Origin: Deinococcus sp. JMULE3
GTDB lineage: Bacteria > Deinococcota > Deinococci > Deinococcales > Deinococcaceae
Assembly (NCBI RefSeq): GCF_013337115.1
Contig: NZ_SGWE01000004.1
Coordinates: forward strand, 1,560,001-1,624,000
Direction of reading: 5' to 3'
DNA: 64,000 nt
The position numbers and the translations under genes are program-made. The notes beneath the pieces were generated by a model, which worked only from the letters and a program-made list of their open reading frames with translations, searched no databases and was not told where the DNA came from. Positions 38,794 to 49,392 of the stretch are shown in pieces (within the stretch, counting starts at the first letter, position 1; each line of letters opens with the position of its first letter).

Positions 38794-39764
38794 GCGTGGG
38801 TGAGCGCACCCAGGACCGGCTGCAGTGGCTGCGGCGCTGGCTGAGCCCCCGCTACGCCTGGGCCAGGACGACGCACAACCTGCTGCCGAAACTGCTGGCA
38901 CTGGCGGTGTCGGTCACGCTGTGGTTCGTGGCGACCGCCGACCGGCGCGCGAACGTCGAGCAGGGCTTCGACGTGCCGGTCACGATCCGCGACACGACCG
39001 GGAACGGGCAGGAGAAACGCGCGACGAGCAACCTGAACCCCGCGTCCGTGCGGGTGATCCTGTCGGGCCGCCCGGAACGCCTGCGGGACCTGCAACCCGA
39101 CAGCGTCGAGGCGGTCGTGGACGTCACCGACGCGCCGGAGGGCAGTTTCACGCGGTCGGTGACCGTGACCGCGCCGGGCGGGACCACGTTGCAGCGCGTG
39201 ACGCCCACGCGGGTGCAGGGGTTCGTGGACACGCAGGTGGCGCGCACGCTGCCCGTGACGCTCAGTGTGACCAGTCCGCCGGAGTCGAGCCTGCCGCGCT
39301 ATCAGGTCACGCCGGGCGAGGCGACCGTGTCCGGCGCGGGGCGCGTGGTGGTGGGCGTGGCGCGACTGGTGACCAGCCCGGCCAGTCTGGGCGCGAACAC
39401 CGAACGCGAGGTGCCGCTGGTGGCGCTGGACGGCTCGGGGCTGCCGGTGGCGGGCGTGACCATCCGCCCGAGTACCGTCACGGTCCGCCGCGTGGATACC
39501 GGGGAGCTGCCGGTCAAGACGCTGCGGGTGGTGCTGAACGATCCGCCGTCCGCACTGCAGGTCACGTCCGTGAGTGTGCAGCCGGGCACGGTGCGGGTGG
39601 TGGCGGCGCCGGAACTGCTGGGGCGTCTACGGGAGGTCGCGGGGCAGGTCACGTACCGGGAGGGCACGTACACCGCGCCGGTGCGCCTGAACGTCCCGGC
39701 GGGCGCGCAGGCGCTGGAGACCGTGAGCGTGCGTCTGACGGTGACACGCCGGGACGCGCCTTAA
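38790..39764 (+). CDS. cdaR: YbbR-domain regulator CdaR
   Basis: 324 aa. An N-terminal membrane helix (about 31-50, LLPKLLALAVSVTLWFVATA) and then three to four YbbR repeats, each a beta unit ending in a V-x-V/T pattern (GFDVPVTIRDTT, RTLPVTLSVTS, REVPLVALDGS, LPVKTLRVVLN), exposed outside the membrane. CdaR binds and tunes CdaA. GTG start overlaps the cdaA stop by 4 nt. No glmM gene follows, unlike in Firmicutes operons. Confidence 0.88.
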
Positions 39765-39873
39765 TGCACCGGGCGGCCCGGGCCCCCGCCGGGCGGAAAA
39801 ATGTCGCGTGGCACGCCGGTCAGACGGGCATCAGAAAGTGACCCGAGTGTCAGCTGAGTCGGGGCCAGGGGCG

Positions 39874-39879
39874 TATAGT
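39874..39879 (+). promoter_or_regulatory. -10 box of yqeK leader micro-ORF
   Basis: TATAGT, 7 nt before the ATG at 39887. It implies a transcript that begins at or next to that ATG. Confidence 0.6.
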
Positions 39880-39886
39880 CGAGATC

Positions 39887-39919
39887 ATGATGTGGAGAAG
39901 CGGCCACATACTCGCGTGA
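39887..39919 (+). CDS. Leaderless 10-aa micro-ORF coupled to yqeK
   Basis: ATG ATG start encodes MMWRSGHILA; its TGA overlaps the GTG at 39916 that begins yqeK (GTGA). TATAGT sits 7 nt upstream, so ribosomes should load at the mRNA 5' end on this ATG, then reinitiate on yqeK. The same layout precedes rsmD at 43427. Coding status inferred from architecture only. Confidence 0.45.
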   Translation: MMWRSGHILA

Positions 39920-40512
39920 TCGCCCAGGTGCTGCCTCCGCCCCCCGGCGTGGCGGCCTGGACCGGCTGGGAGGAACGGGTGCGGCTGATGGTCAAGCCGC
40001 GCCGCTACGAGCACGTGCTGCGCGTGGCGGAACTCGCGGCGCAGATCGCCCGCGCCAACGGCCTGGACGACATGCGCGCCTACGCCGCCGGGGTGCTGCA
40101 CGACATCGCCCGGGACCTGCCCGACCATGAACTGCTGCGCCTCGCGCCGCCCGAATGCGACATCGACGCGGCGCACCCGCTGGCCCTGCACGGTCGGGCC
40201 GCCCGCACCCTGCTCGAACGCTGGGGCTACCAGGACCGCGTCGTGCTGGACGCCGTCGAGGACCACACCACCGGCCCGCGCGGCGGCAACCCCGTCTCGT
40301 CGTGCGTGTACATCGCCGACGTGTCCGAACCCGGCCGCGGCGTGAACGCCGACATCCGCGAACTGGCCCTGACCGACCTGACGGCCGCGCTGGAACGCGC
40401 CATCGTTTCCAAGGTCACCTACCTCCAGGGGCGCGGCATTCAGGTCCACCCCCGCACCCTGAAGGCCTACCACGCCCTGCCCTGCAACGCCCACCTCTCC
40501 TGCCCCACGTGA
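39916..40512 (+). CDS. yqeK: HD-domain Ap4A hydrolase YqeK
   Basis: 198 aa from GTG 39916. HD-fold residues: RRYEHVLRVAELAA, AGVLHDIARDLPDHELL (HD pair), HPLALHGRAARTLL, LDAVEDHTTGPRGGNPVSS. YqeK proteins split Ap4A symmetrically to two ADP in an iron-dependent manner. A longer frame to 39808 runs through the promoter and is not used. The cluster yqeK-LCP-rsfS follows the order seen in many bacteria where yqeK and rsfS are neighbours. Confidence 0.88.
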   Translation: MIAQVLPPPPGVAAWTGWEERVRLMVKPRRYEHVLRVAELAAQIARANGLDDMRAYAAGVLHDIARDLPDHELLRLAPPECDIDAAHPLALHGRAARTLLERWGYQDRVVLDAVEDHTTGPRGGNPVSSCVYIADVSEPGRGVNADIRELALTDLTAALERAIVSKVTYLQGRGIQVHPRTLKAYHALPCNAHLSCPT

Positions 40513-40516
40513 CACT

Positions 40517-41755
40517 GTGACCCAATCCCCTGCACCCCGCATCGCCGGGCTGCGCGCCCTGCAGGCGTTCGGCCTCTCCCTCTCCGCCCTGTCCCTGGGG
40601 GGTTTTGCGCTGCTCAGCGGCGCCGGGCCCACCGCCGCCGCCGCCGTCACGCCCGGACAGGCGCCCAGTTTCACCCTGCTGATCGCCGGGCGGGACATCG
40701 TGTACTGCTACTACCGCCAGCCCTGCAAGGACCAGGACCAGCGCACCGGGCTGGCGCAGCCGCCCAACACCGACACCGTCATGGTCGTCAAGGTGCAGGG
40801 CACCACCGTGCACGCCCTGAACATCCCCCGCGACACCAACGTCGGCCCCTTCGACCGTTACCGGTCCGTGGCTCTGCAGAAGATCAACAGCCAGTACTTC
40901 GCGGGCGGACCCGAGGCGCTCGTGAAGGCCGCCGAGACCATCACCGGTGAACACATCGACTCGTACGTGATCGTCCGCACCGACTACGTCGAGCGGGTCA
41001 TCGACGCGCTGGGCGGCCTGGACGTCACCGTGCCGGAACCCGGCATCGAATGGATCGACAACGCCGCGGGCGTGAACCTGAACCTCGCGCCCGGCGCCCA
41101 CCACCTGGACGGCAAGAACGGCGTGCTGTACCTGCGGGTCCGCAAGGGCTTCGGGGACGACTACGGCCGCATCGACCACCAGAAGCAGGCGCTGACGCAG
41201 CTGGCCGGGAAACTCCGCACCCCGCAGGGCCTCGCGGCGCTCCCGACCATCCTGGGCGGCATCGGCAACGGCGTGCAGACCGACGTGAACCCCGCCACCA
41301 TCGCCGCGCTGCGCCCCTACCTGGGCCAGATGAAACTCAGCTTCGCGACGCTGCCCACCGACGAGATTCCCGGCACGTTCAACCTCGCCGTGAACCGCGA
41401 CCGCCTCGCGCAGGTGTGGGGCGACGTGCCCGCCACGCCCCCCAACCCGGACCTGAAGATCACGGTCGTGGACGCCAGCGGCGAGAACCTCGGCCCGGCC
41501 CTGACCCGCGCCCTGACCGCGCTGGGCTACCGCAACGTGCAGGTCACCCCCGCCCCCCGCAGCGGCGAGGCCAGTCAGGTGTTCACGCAACTGGACGTCG
41601 CCGACGCCGCGCAGCTAGCCGACACCCTGAACCTCGCCCGGCTGCAGGGCGAACGCTTCCCGGTCGGCCCCGGCGAGGTCGGCATCCTGCTCGGCGCGGA
41701 CGCCGCTGCGAGCCTCGCCGGACTCAAGGGCCTGGGCGCACCCACCAGCCCCTGA
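40517..41755 (+). CDS. LytR-CpsA-Psr family protein with LytR_C domain
   Basis: 412 aa. Signal-anchor helix near residues 15-45, then the LCP domain (about 50-240) with NTDTVMVVKV, NIPRDTNVGP (Asp-Arg region binding pyrophosphate), KINSQYFAGGPEALVKA, RTDYVERVIDALGGLDVTV and LYLRVRKGFGDDYGRIDHQKQAL with its arginines. The C-terminal LytR_C domain (from about 320) has ITVVDASGENLGPAL. LCP enzymes attach glycopolymers to peptidoglycan. GTG start 4 bp after yqeK. Confidence 0.87.
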   Translation: MTQSPAPRIAGLRALQAFGLSLSALSLGGFALLSGAGPTAAAAVTPGQAPSFTLLIAGRDIVYCYYRQPCKDQDQRTGLAQPPNTDTVMVVKVQGTTVHALNIPRDTNVGPFDRYRSVALQKINSQYFAGGPEALVKAAETITGEHIDSYVIVRTDYVERVIDALGGLDVTVPEPGIEWIDNAAGVNLNLAPGAHHLDGKNGVLYLRVRKGFGDDYGRIDHQKQALTQLAGKLRTPQGLAALPTILGGIGNGVQTDVNPATIAALRPYLGQMKLSFATLPTDEIPGTFNLAVNRDRLAQVWGDVPATPPNPDLKITVVDASGENLGPALTRALTALGYRNVQVTPAPRSGEASQVFTQLDVADAAQLADTLNLARLQGERFPVGPGEVGILLGADAAASLAGLKGLGAPTSP

Positions 41756-41917
41756 GCCCCGAAATGAAGTCACGGCAGGGGCGTGTCCCGCCCCGCGCCC
41801 TGTAGACTGACCCATTGCAGCGCGCCCCGGCCCGCTCAGGCCCACGCGGCCCCACACCGGCCCCCAGCAGGCGCGCCAGACCACCCCACCCGCCCCCACT
41901 CAACACCCGGAGCATCC

Positions 41918-42289
41918 ATGACCCCCGATACCAACACCATGAACCAGCTGCGCGCCATCGTGGACGCCGCCCGCGAACGCCGCGCCGAAGACGTCACCGT
42001 CCTCGACCTGACCGACGTCAGCAGCACCCTCGAATACTTCGTGATCTGCACCGCCACCGCCGGCCTCCAGCTGAACGCCGTGCAGGAGAACATCCGCGAG
42101 AAAGCCCAGGCGACCGGCCTGCCCCGCCCCAGCGTCGAAGGCCCCAGCGAACGCTGGCTGCTCCTGGCGTTCGGCGGCAGCGTCGTCGTGCACATCATGA
42201 CCAAGGACGCCCGCGAGTACTACGACCTCGAAGGCCTCTGGAGCGACGCGCGCGTCCTCGACTTCCCCGAACCTGAAGTCAAAGCCTGA
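41918..42289 (+). CDS. rsfS: Ribosome silencing factor RsfS
   Basis: 123 aa. Binds ribosomal protein L14 and blocks subunit joining under stress. Family features: DVTVLDLTDVSSTLEYFVICTATAGLQLNAV, and HIMTKDAREYYDLEGLWSDARVLDF at the end. ATG 41918 has cggag 6 nt before it; the frame is open further upstream but that part is non-coding. TAGACT near 41803 may be a promoter between the LCP gene and rsfS. A terminator follows. Confidence 0.9.
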   Translation: MTPDTNTMNQLRAIVDAARERRAEDVTVLDLTDVSSTLEYFVICTATAGLQLNAVQENIREKAQATGLPRPSVEGPSERWLLLAFGGSVVVHIMTKDAREYYDLEGLWSDARVLDFPEPEVKA

Positions 42290-42303
42290 ACCCACCAGTG
42301 ACG

Positions 42304-42333
42304 CGTCCCAGCTCATTTGAAGCTGGGACGTTT
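42304..42333 (+). terminator. Intrinsic terminator of rsfS
   Basis: Perfect 10-bp stem 42304-42313 with 42321-42330, 7-nt loop, tail tttccgttt. It closes the yqeK-LCP-rsfS unit facing the convergent DUF3809 gene. Confidence 0.8.
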
Positions 42334-42343
42334 CCGTTTCGCG

Positions 42344-42811
42344 CTATTCCTGCGCGGCCTGCGCGATCCCGGCGGGCAGTTCGCGCGCCACGCGGTCCAG
42401 GGTGCGGGCGGCGGCGGCGCGGATCATCTTCTCGAACGCCGCGCCGCCCCAGCCCTGCGCGTCCGGCGTGGCGAGGTGCGCGCGGAACTGGAACGCGAAG
42501 TGCAGCGCACCCCCGTCCAGGCGGGCCTGCCCGGCGACCTCCACCCAGGCGCGCTCGCCGCTGATGGGCTGCGGGGTGAGCGCCCCCCCGTCCGGCGTGG
42601 CGGTCAGGGCGCTGCGGAAGGGCAGGTCCACCTCGCCCAGGCCGGGCAGCGGCACGAGCAGTTCGCCGCGCACGCCCTCTCCGTCGGCACGCAGGTCCCG
42701 CAGGAAGCGCACGCGGGCCAGCGCGCGGGCCGGGTCGCGCACGAACGCCAGCGCCGCCGCGTCGTCCCCGGTCCAGGGCAGCGTGAAGTCCTGCGTCGCC
42801 TCGACGATCAC
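42344..42811 (-). CDS. DUF3809-type Deinococcus protein
   Basis: 155 aa, soluble. Starts MIVEATQDFTLPWTGDDAAAL with a region of beta strands (GELLVPLPGLGEVDLPFRSALTA, WVEVAGQARLDGGALHFAFQFRAHL) and a C-terminal helix. It resembles the lipid-binding START/SRPBCC layout, which is inference. The DUF number is from memory of Deinococcus proteins and should be checked. GTG start 13 nt after the preceding gene on the same strand, so probably co-transcribed. Confidence 0.65.
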   Translation of the reverse strand: MIVEATQDFTLPWTGDDAAALAFVRDPARALARVRFLRDLRADGEGVRGELLVPLPGLGEVDLPFRSALTATPDGGALTPQPISGERAWVEVAGQARLDGGALHFAFQFRAHLATPDAQGWGGAAFEKMIRAAAARTLDRVARELPAGIAQAAQE

Positions 42812-42824
42812 GCGAGCACCGGAC

Positions 42825-43091
42825 TCAGTCCACCCACTCGATCACCACGCGGTTCTCCGCCAGCGCCGCCTGCAACTCGGCGTCCCCGGCGCTGCGCAGG
42901 CGGGGCAGGTGCGCGAAGCGGGGCGTGGCCGACGCGAAGCCCAGCCGCACCACGACGTCGTCGCTGGCCTCGTCCTTCCCGATGCGCCACACGAGCTGCC
43001 CACCCAGCGCCTCCAGCGCGCGCGCCAGTTCCGGCGAGGCGGCCTCCAGGGCACTGGAGTCCGGCAGCGGGTCGCCCGGCAGATCGGTCAT
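42825..43091 (-). CDS. DUF3248-type small Deinococcus protein
   Basis: 88 aa: LARALEALGGQLVWRIGKDEASDDVVVRLGFASATPRFAHLPRL then AELQAALAENRVVIEWVD. No membrane segment or known motif. TACAAT (43099-43104, minus strand) ends 7 nt before ATG 43091, so that ATG rather than 43100 is the leaderless start. Divergent from the gene at 43137 with the two promoters back to back. Function unknown. Confidence 0.65.
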   Translation of the reverse strand: MTDLPGDPLPDSSALEAASPELARALEALGGQLVWRIGKDEASDDVVVRLGFASATPRFAHLPRLRSAGDAELQAALAENRVVIEWVD

Positions 43092-43136
43092 GCCCGCCAT
43101 TGTACGCGGCCCGCCGCGCAGCGTAGAACGATGGGC

Positions 43137-43391
43137 ATGACGAGCATCAGCTGGCGCGCCCTGGAAACCTACGTGGGCCTGAACGACCTGCCCGCCTTTC
43201 ACCGCGCGTTCCTGACGTGGCGCGGCGTGGAGGGCGCGGACGGCATGCCGCTGCGGCGCGTGCAGCAGCGGGTGGAGGCCGAACTGAACCGACTGGTGCA
43301 GGCCGGGCAGGCCACGCGGGACGGCGAGGACTGGCAGCTCCAGCCCGGCGCGCTGGACGGCTTCGACGCCGCCGCGCCCCACCTGGGCTGA
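43137..43391 (+). CDS. Small hypothetical protein
   Basis: 84 aa: MTSISWRALETYVGLNDLPAFHRAF then GMPLRRVQQRVEAELNRLVQAGQATRDGEDWQLQPGALDGF. The second half reads like a small winged-helix (helix, turn, helix, then wing QATRDGEDWQL), so a DNA-binding role is possible. TAGAAC at 43124-43129 ends 7 nt before the ATG at 43137; an ATG two codons earlier is less likely. Family unknown. Confidence 0.6.
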   Translation: MTSISWRALETYVGLNDLPAFHRAFLTWRGVEGADGMPLRRVQQRVEAELNRLVQAGQATRDGEDWQLQPGALDGFDAAAPHLG

Positions 43392-43414
43392 GCCGGGTCA
43401 AGTGCAGCGTGCTC

Positions 43415-43420
43415 TATCCT
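43415..43420 (+). promoter_or_regulatory. -10 box of rsmD leader micro-ORF
   Basis: TATCCT, 6 nt before the ATG at 43427. Confidence 0.6.
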
Positions 43421-43426
43421 GAAGGG

Positions 43427-43471
43427 ATGACGTTCCCCTCCCCCACCCACACTCCCAGGAGCATGAAATGA
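43427..43471 (+). CDS. Leaderless 14-aa micro-ORF coupled to rsmD
   Basis: Encodes MTFPSPTHTPRSMK; its TGA overlaps the rsmD ATG (ATGA). A -10 box 6 nt upstream implies a leaderless mRNA, and an aggag inside the micro-ORF lies 8 nt before the rsmD start. Same design as at yqeK. Inferred from architecture. Confidence 0.45.
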   Translation: MTFPSPTHTPRSMK

Positions 43472-44046
43472 GTCTCCGAATTCTGGGCGGTACGGCGAAG
43501 GGCCGCAGCCTGCAGGTGCCCGACAGCGCCCGGCCCAGCGGCGCGCGCGTCCGCAAGAGCCTGTTCGACCTGCTGGCTGCCCGCGCGCCCGCCGGGCGAT
43601 ACCCGGAATTCATCGACCTGCACGGCGGTAGCGGCGCGATCGGGCTGGAGGCCGCCAGTCGCGGGTACCGCGTGACGCTGGTCGAGAAGGACGCGCGGGC
43701 CGTGCGGGCGCTGGAGACGAACGCCCGCGCGCTGGACCTGCGGGTGCGGATCGTGAAGGGGGACGCCGGGGCGCTGCTGAAACGCCTGGGGCAGTTCGAC
43801 GTGGTGTTCAGCGACCCGCCGTACGAGGCGGACATCCCGAAACTCACGGCGCAGATTCTCGCCAGCGGCGTCCTCGCGCCCGGCGGACTGCTGGTGTGCC
43901 AGCATCCGGACCGGCTGCACCTGCCCGAGCACGCGGGCTTCACGCGCGAGGAACGCGAGTACGGCAGCAACACGTTGACGCTGTACTGGCACCCGGACGC
44001 CCCGGAACCGGACGCGGACGGCGACGATGACAGCGAAATCGGGTAA
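43468..44046 (+). CDS. rsmD: 16S rRNA m2G966 methyltransferase RsmD
   Basis: 192 aa. RILGGTAKGRSLQVP start, RVRKSLFDLL, SAM loop FIDLHGGSGAIGLEAASRG, VEKDARAVRALETN, and catalytic SDPPYEAD. Methylates guanine 966 of 16S rRNA. The acidic C-terminal tail (EPDADGDDDSEIG) is an addition. Followed by coaD after 12 bp, the common rsmD-coaD order. Confidence 0.93.
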   Translation: MSLRILGGTAKGRSLQVPDSARPSGARVRKSLFDLLAARAPAGRYPEFIDLHGGSGAIGLEAASRGYRVTLVEKDARAVRALETNARALDLRVRIVKGDAGALLKRLGQFDVVFSDPPYEADIPKLTAQILASGVLAPGGLLVCQHPDRLHLPEHAGFTREEREYGSNTLTLYWHPDAPEPDADGDDDSEIG

Positions 44047-44589
<543 letters not shown>

Positions 44590-44599
44590 AGCAGAAGAA

Positions 44600-44633
44600 C
44601 GCGCCGCCCCCAGCCTGAAGCGGGGGCGGCGCG
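44600..44633. terminator. Bidirectional terminator of coaD and metK
   Basis: Perfect 12-bp stem 44600-44611 with 44622-44633, 10-nt loop. On the minus strand it is followed by TTCTTCTGCTTC, on the plus strand by a GT-rich tail; stronger for metK. Confidence 0.7.
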
Positions 44634-44647
44634 TCCGTGTGTGTGGG

Positions 44648-46000
<1,353 letters not shown>

Positions 46001-46114
46001 AGGGGCGAACGCCACCGATGTCCAGCCTGCGCGGCCCGGTGAGGGGCACCCCGATTCCATGCGGGTCGAGTGTAGGGCCGGTCTACTGTGAGCCGGGTCA
46101 ACTGTGGGGCGGAG

Positions 46115-46135
46115 CTGACACTCGCCTGACCTGAC
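46115..46135 (+). promoter_or_regulatory. Candidate Pho box upstream of response regulator
   Basis: CTGAC at 46115 and again at 46126 (11-bp period), with a third at 46131, just upstream of a TAAGAAT -10-like box (46139-46145). PhoB-type regulators bind 11-bp direct repeats, so autoregulation is plausible. Confidence 0.45.
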
Positions 46136-46153
46136 CCCTAAGAATGAAGGGAC

Positions 46154-46843
46154 ATGAGCCACGTCGTTGTCATCGAGGACGAGGGGACGGTCCGGGACGT
46201 CCTGCGCTTTCACCTGGAGCGGGCGGGGCTGCGGGTCACCGCCCTGGAGTCCGCCAGCGGGGCGTTTGACGTGCTGCCCGGCGCGGACGCCCTCGTGCTG
46301 GACTGGATGCTGCCCGGCGAGAGCGGCCTGAGCTTCCTGCGCCGCCTGCGCGCCGACGCGGAACTGCGCCGCATGCCGGTCCTGATGCTCACCGCCCGCG
46401 CCGCCGAGGCCGAACGGGTCGAGGGCCTGGAGTCCGGCGCGGACGATTACCTGACCAAACCGTTCAGCGCGGCGGAACTCGTGGCGCGGGTGCGGGCGCT
46501 GCTGCGCCGCTCGCTGCCGGACGTGCCGGCCGTCATGACGAACGGCCCGCTGAGCGTGGACGTCGGCTCGGCCGAGGCGAAGGTGGGCGGGCGGCGCATG
46601 AACCTCACGCGGCGCGAGTTCGACCTGCTGGCGTTCATGACGCAGCACGTCGGGCGGGTGTATTCCCGCACGGAACTGCTGGACCGGGTGTGGGGCGCGG
46701 ACTTCCTGGGGGGCGAGCGCACCGTGGACCAGCACGTCACGCAGCTGCGCGCGCACCTGGGCGACGATCCCGGCAAGCCGGGCTTCCTGGAGACGGTGCG
46801 CGGCAAGGGCTACCGCATGCGCCCCTGGACGGACGGCGCGTGA
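46154..46843 (+). CDS. PhoB-like response regulator
   Basis: 229 aa. Receiver domain with acidic pair ED (8-9), phospho-acceptor Asp50 in [12 protein letters not shown], Thr in LMLTARAA and Lys in [12 protein letters not shown]; OmpR/PhoB winged helix from about 130 ([31 protein letters not shown] ... [18 protein letters not shown] ... VRGKGYRM). Assigned to phosphate control by the phoU gene two genes on and the 11-bp CTGAC repeats in front. Overlaps the kinase gene by 4 nt (GTGA). Confidence 0.88.
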   Translation: MSHVVVIEDEGTVRDVLRFHLERAGLRVTALESASGAFDVLPGADALVLDWMLPGESGLSFLRRLRADAELRRMPVLMLTARAAEAERVEGLESGADDYLTKPFSAAELVARVRALLRRSLPDVPAVMTNGPLSVDVGSAEAKVGGRRMNLTRREFDLLAFMTQHVGRVYSRTELLDRVWGADFLGGERTVDQHVTQLRAHLGDDPGKPGFLETVRGKGYRMRPWTDGA

Positions 46844-47808
46844 CCGCCCCGGACGCCACCGGCAGCGCCGTGAGCGGGTCCGATCACTGGATCGACTCGC
46901 TGCCGCAGGCGGTCCTGCTGACGCGCGAGGGGCTGGTCACGCGCGTGAACGCCGCCGCCGCGCGCCTGTGGGGCGTCCCGCAGGAGCGTGCGTCGGGCCG
47001 CCCGGTGCTGGAGGTCGTGCGCCGCCACACCCTGGAGACGCTGCTGGAACGCGGCGGGGAGCTGGAACTGGAGGTCACGGGCCGCACGCTGCGCTGCACC
47101 GCCACCCGCGACGGCGCGTGCGGCGCGCTGATCGTCGAGGACGTCACCGAGCACCGCCGCCGCGAGGCGGAACTGCGCGAGGCGACCGCCGTGCTCTCGC
47201 ACGAGTTCCGCACGCCCGTCGCGGCGCTGCGCGGCGTGCTGGAGGCCCTGGAGTACGACATGCCCCGCGACCTCGCACAGAACTTCGTGCGGCAGGGCCT
47301 TCAGGAAACCGAGCGCCTAGCCCGGCTCGCCGAGGATCTCGCCGTGGGCTTCCGGCCCACCCGCGCCCGCACCCTGCCGCTCGCGGAGGCCTTCGCGCGC
47401 GCCGAGCGGCTCCTGACCGCCGACCTGAACGCCCGCCGCGCCAGCGTCACGTTCGGGCAGGATCACCTCGTGCGGGCCGACCCGGACAAGCTGCTGCAGG
47501 TGCTGCTGAACCTCATCGAGAACGCCCTGAAGTACGGCCCGCCCGCCGCTCAGGTCGAGGTGCAGACCCATGAACGCGGCACCTGGATCGAGGTGAGCGT
47601 CCTCGACCGGGGCACGCCCATCCCCGACACCGAGAGTCTGTTCAAGGCGCACACGCGGGGCCGCGCCGCGACCGGGCAGGGCAGCGGCATGGGCCTGTAC
47701 ATCGTCCGGAGCATCGTGCACGGCTGGGGCGGGCAGGCCTGGGCCGAGCGGCGCGGCGACGCGAACGCCTTCTGCTTCACCCTCCCCGGTGTGGGCGGGA
47801 TCGGATAA
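46840..47808 (+). CDS. PhoR-like sensor histidine kinase
   Basis: 322 aa, cytoplasmic: no membrane helix is visible, unlike E. coli PhoR. Residues 15-110 form a PAS domain ([28 protein letters not shown]), then HisKA with phospho-acceptor His121 in [14 protein letters not shown], and the ATPase domain with [26 protein letters not shown] and [18 protein letters not shown] start overlaps the regulator stop; the frame upstream is a shadow. Likely senses phosphate status via PhoU. Confidence 0.87.
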   Translation: MTAPDATGSAVSGSDHWIDSLPQAVLLTREGLVTRVNAAAARLWGVPQERASGRPVLEVVRRHTLETLLERGGELELEVTGRTLRCTATRDGACGALIVEDVTEHRRREAELREATAVLSHEFRTPVAALRGVLEALEYDMPRDLAQNFVRQGLQETERLARLAEDLAVGFRPTRARTLPLAEAFARAERLLTADLNARRASVTFGQDHLVRADPDKLLQVLLNLIENALKYGPPAAQVEVQTHERGTWIEVSVLDRGTPIPDTESLFKAHTRGRAATGQGSGMGLYIVRSIVHGWGGQAWAERRGDANAFCFTLPGVGGIG

Positions 47809-47820
47809 CGTCCTCTTCAG

Positions 47821-47836
47821 CTGACCGTTCCCTGAC
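47821..47836 (+). promoter_or_regulatory. Candidate Pho box upstream of phoU
   Basis: CTGAC at 47821 and 47832, again 11 bp apart, upstream of TACGTT (47859-47864). Matches the arrangement before the response regulator. Confidence 0.4.
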
Positions 47837-47880
47837 ACTCCCCCGCCGTGCGGGGTGCTACGTTCAACACAGGAGTCCCC

Positions 47881-48525
<645 letters not shown>

Positions 48526-48542
48526 ACCCAGAAGCCGCGACA

Positions 48543-48572
48543 CCGCCCTGCCGGGAACGGGGGGCGGTTTTT
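48543..48572 (+). terminator. Intrinsic terminator of phoU
   Basis: ccgccc (48543-48548) pairs with gggcgg (48562-48567), followed by ttttt. Confidence 0.8.
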
Positions 48573-48642
48573 CATTGGTTGGGGCGTCTGCAGCCGGTCA
48601 TTGTCGGTGGCCTGTGAACAACCCAGGTGATTCAATGGCGGG

Positions 48643-49368
48643 GTGACTCCACACCGCCGCCCCTGGATGACCCTGTCCCAGCAGATCCTCGTTGTCGTGT
48701 TGGCCGTTGGCGTGCAGTTCGTCCTGTATGTAGGGCAAGCCTCACTGCCTGAAATCGCCGCAGTCAGTGTCCTGGCAATCCCGTCCTTGATCGTCACTTT
48801 AATCGTCAGACGATGGGTGCATTCGATGGGCACCGGAAATGTTAATGAGCTGCCCACTCAGGCGCGATTGGCTCGCCAGGCGTTGAAGTGGCTTCCATTC
48901 CTCCCGGCGATCTCAATGTTCACTTTGGCCGTGATGAGATTAAGTCAAATGCCGTCTCTGAATGAAACTGCGGCCCCACTGCGGGTTATTTTAGTTCTAC
49001 TCCTCTTCTCCATTCCACCTACATTGGTTTACAGGTTTTTCTGCCGAGCCCTGAGAGACTGGATAGTGAATACGACCGACATTTTGAACGGCACCGCAAC
49101 ATATGATTCTCACGCACCCCGGGAGCAACTGCCAGCTTGGTTGTTGTTTGGCAAATGGCTCTCCACCCTCGCGGCCATCAACTCGCTAGGCATGATCCTG
49201 CTCGTGGCTTTCGACGTGACGGAGATGGAGGGCAACCCACTGTCACTGCTCTGGAATGGTGTGGCGGGCGTCCTGATGGCCAGCATGCTCTGGACAGCCC
49301 ACCGCTGTGTCGGCTTGCCGGTCTCTCCCGAGAACGAGACGCCAACTCCCGGCTTCACTGCCGCCTGA
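48643..49368 (+). CDS. Multi-pass membrane protein, atypical base composition
   Basis: 241 aa with about five hydrophobic helices (near 12-34, 38-56, 88-106, 122-142, 172-195, and a weaker one near 210-228). No family recognised. The gene is clearly lower in GC than its neighbours and uses AT-ending codons (TTA, ATT, GTT, AAT), which suggests recent acquisition. GTG start with TTCAAT ending 6 nt before it. Flanked by phoU and coaBC, both ordinary. Confidence 0.65.
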   Translation: MTPHRRPWMTLSQQILVVVLAVGVQFVLYVGQASLPEIAAVSVLAIPSLIVTLIVRRWVHSMGTGNVNELPTQARLARQALKWLPFLPAISMFTLAVMRLSQMPSLNETAAPLRVILVLLLFSIPPTLVYRFFCRALRDWIVNTTDILNGTATYDSHAPREQLPAWLLFGKWLSTLAAINSLGMILLVAFDVTEMEGNPLSLLWNGVAGVLMASMLWTAHRCVGLPVSPENETPTPGFTAA

Positions 49369-49392
49369 CGGCTCACCCCCTATCCTGTACCC

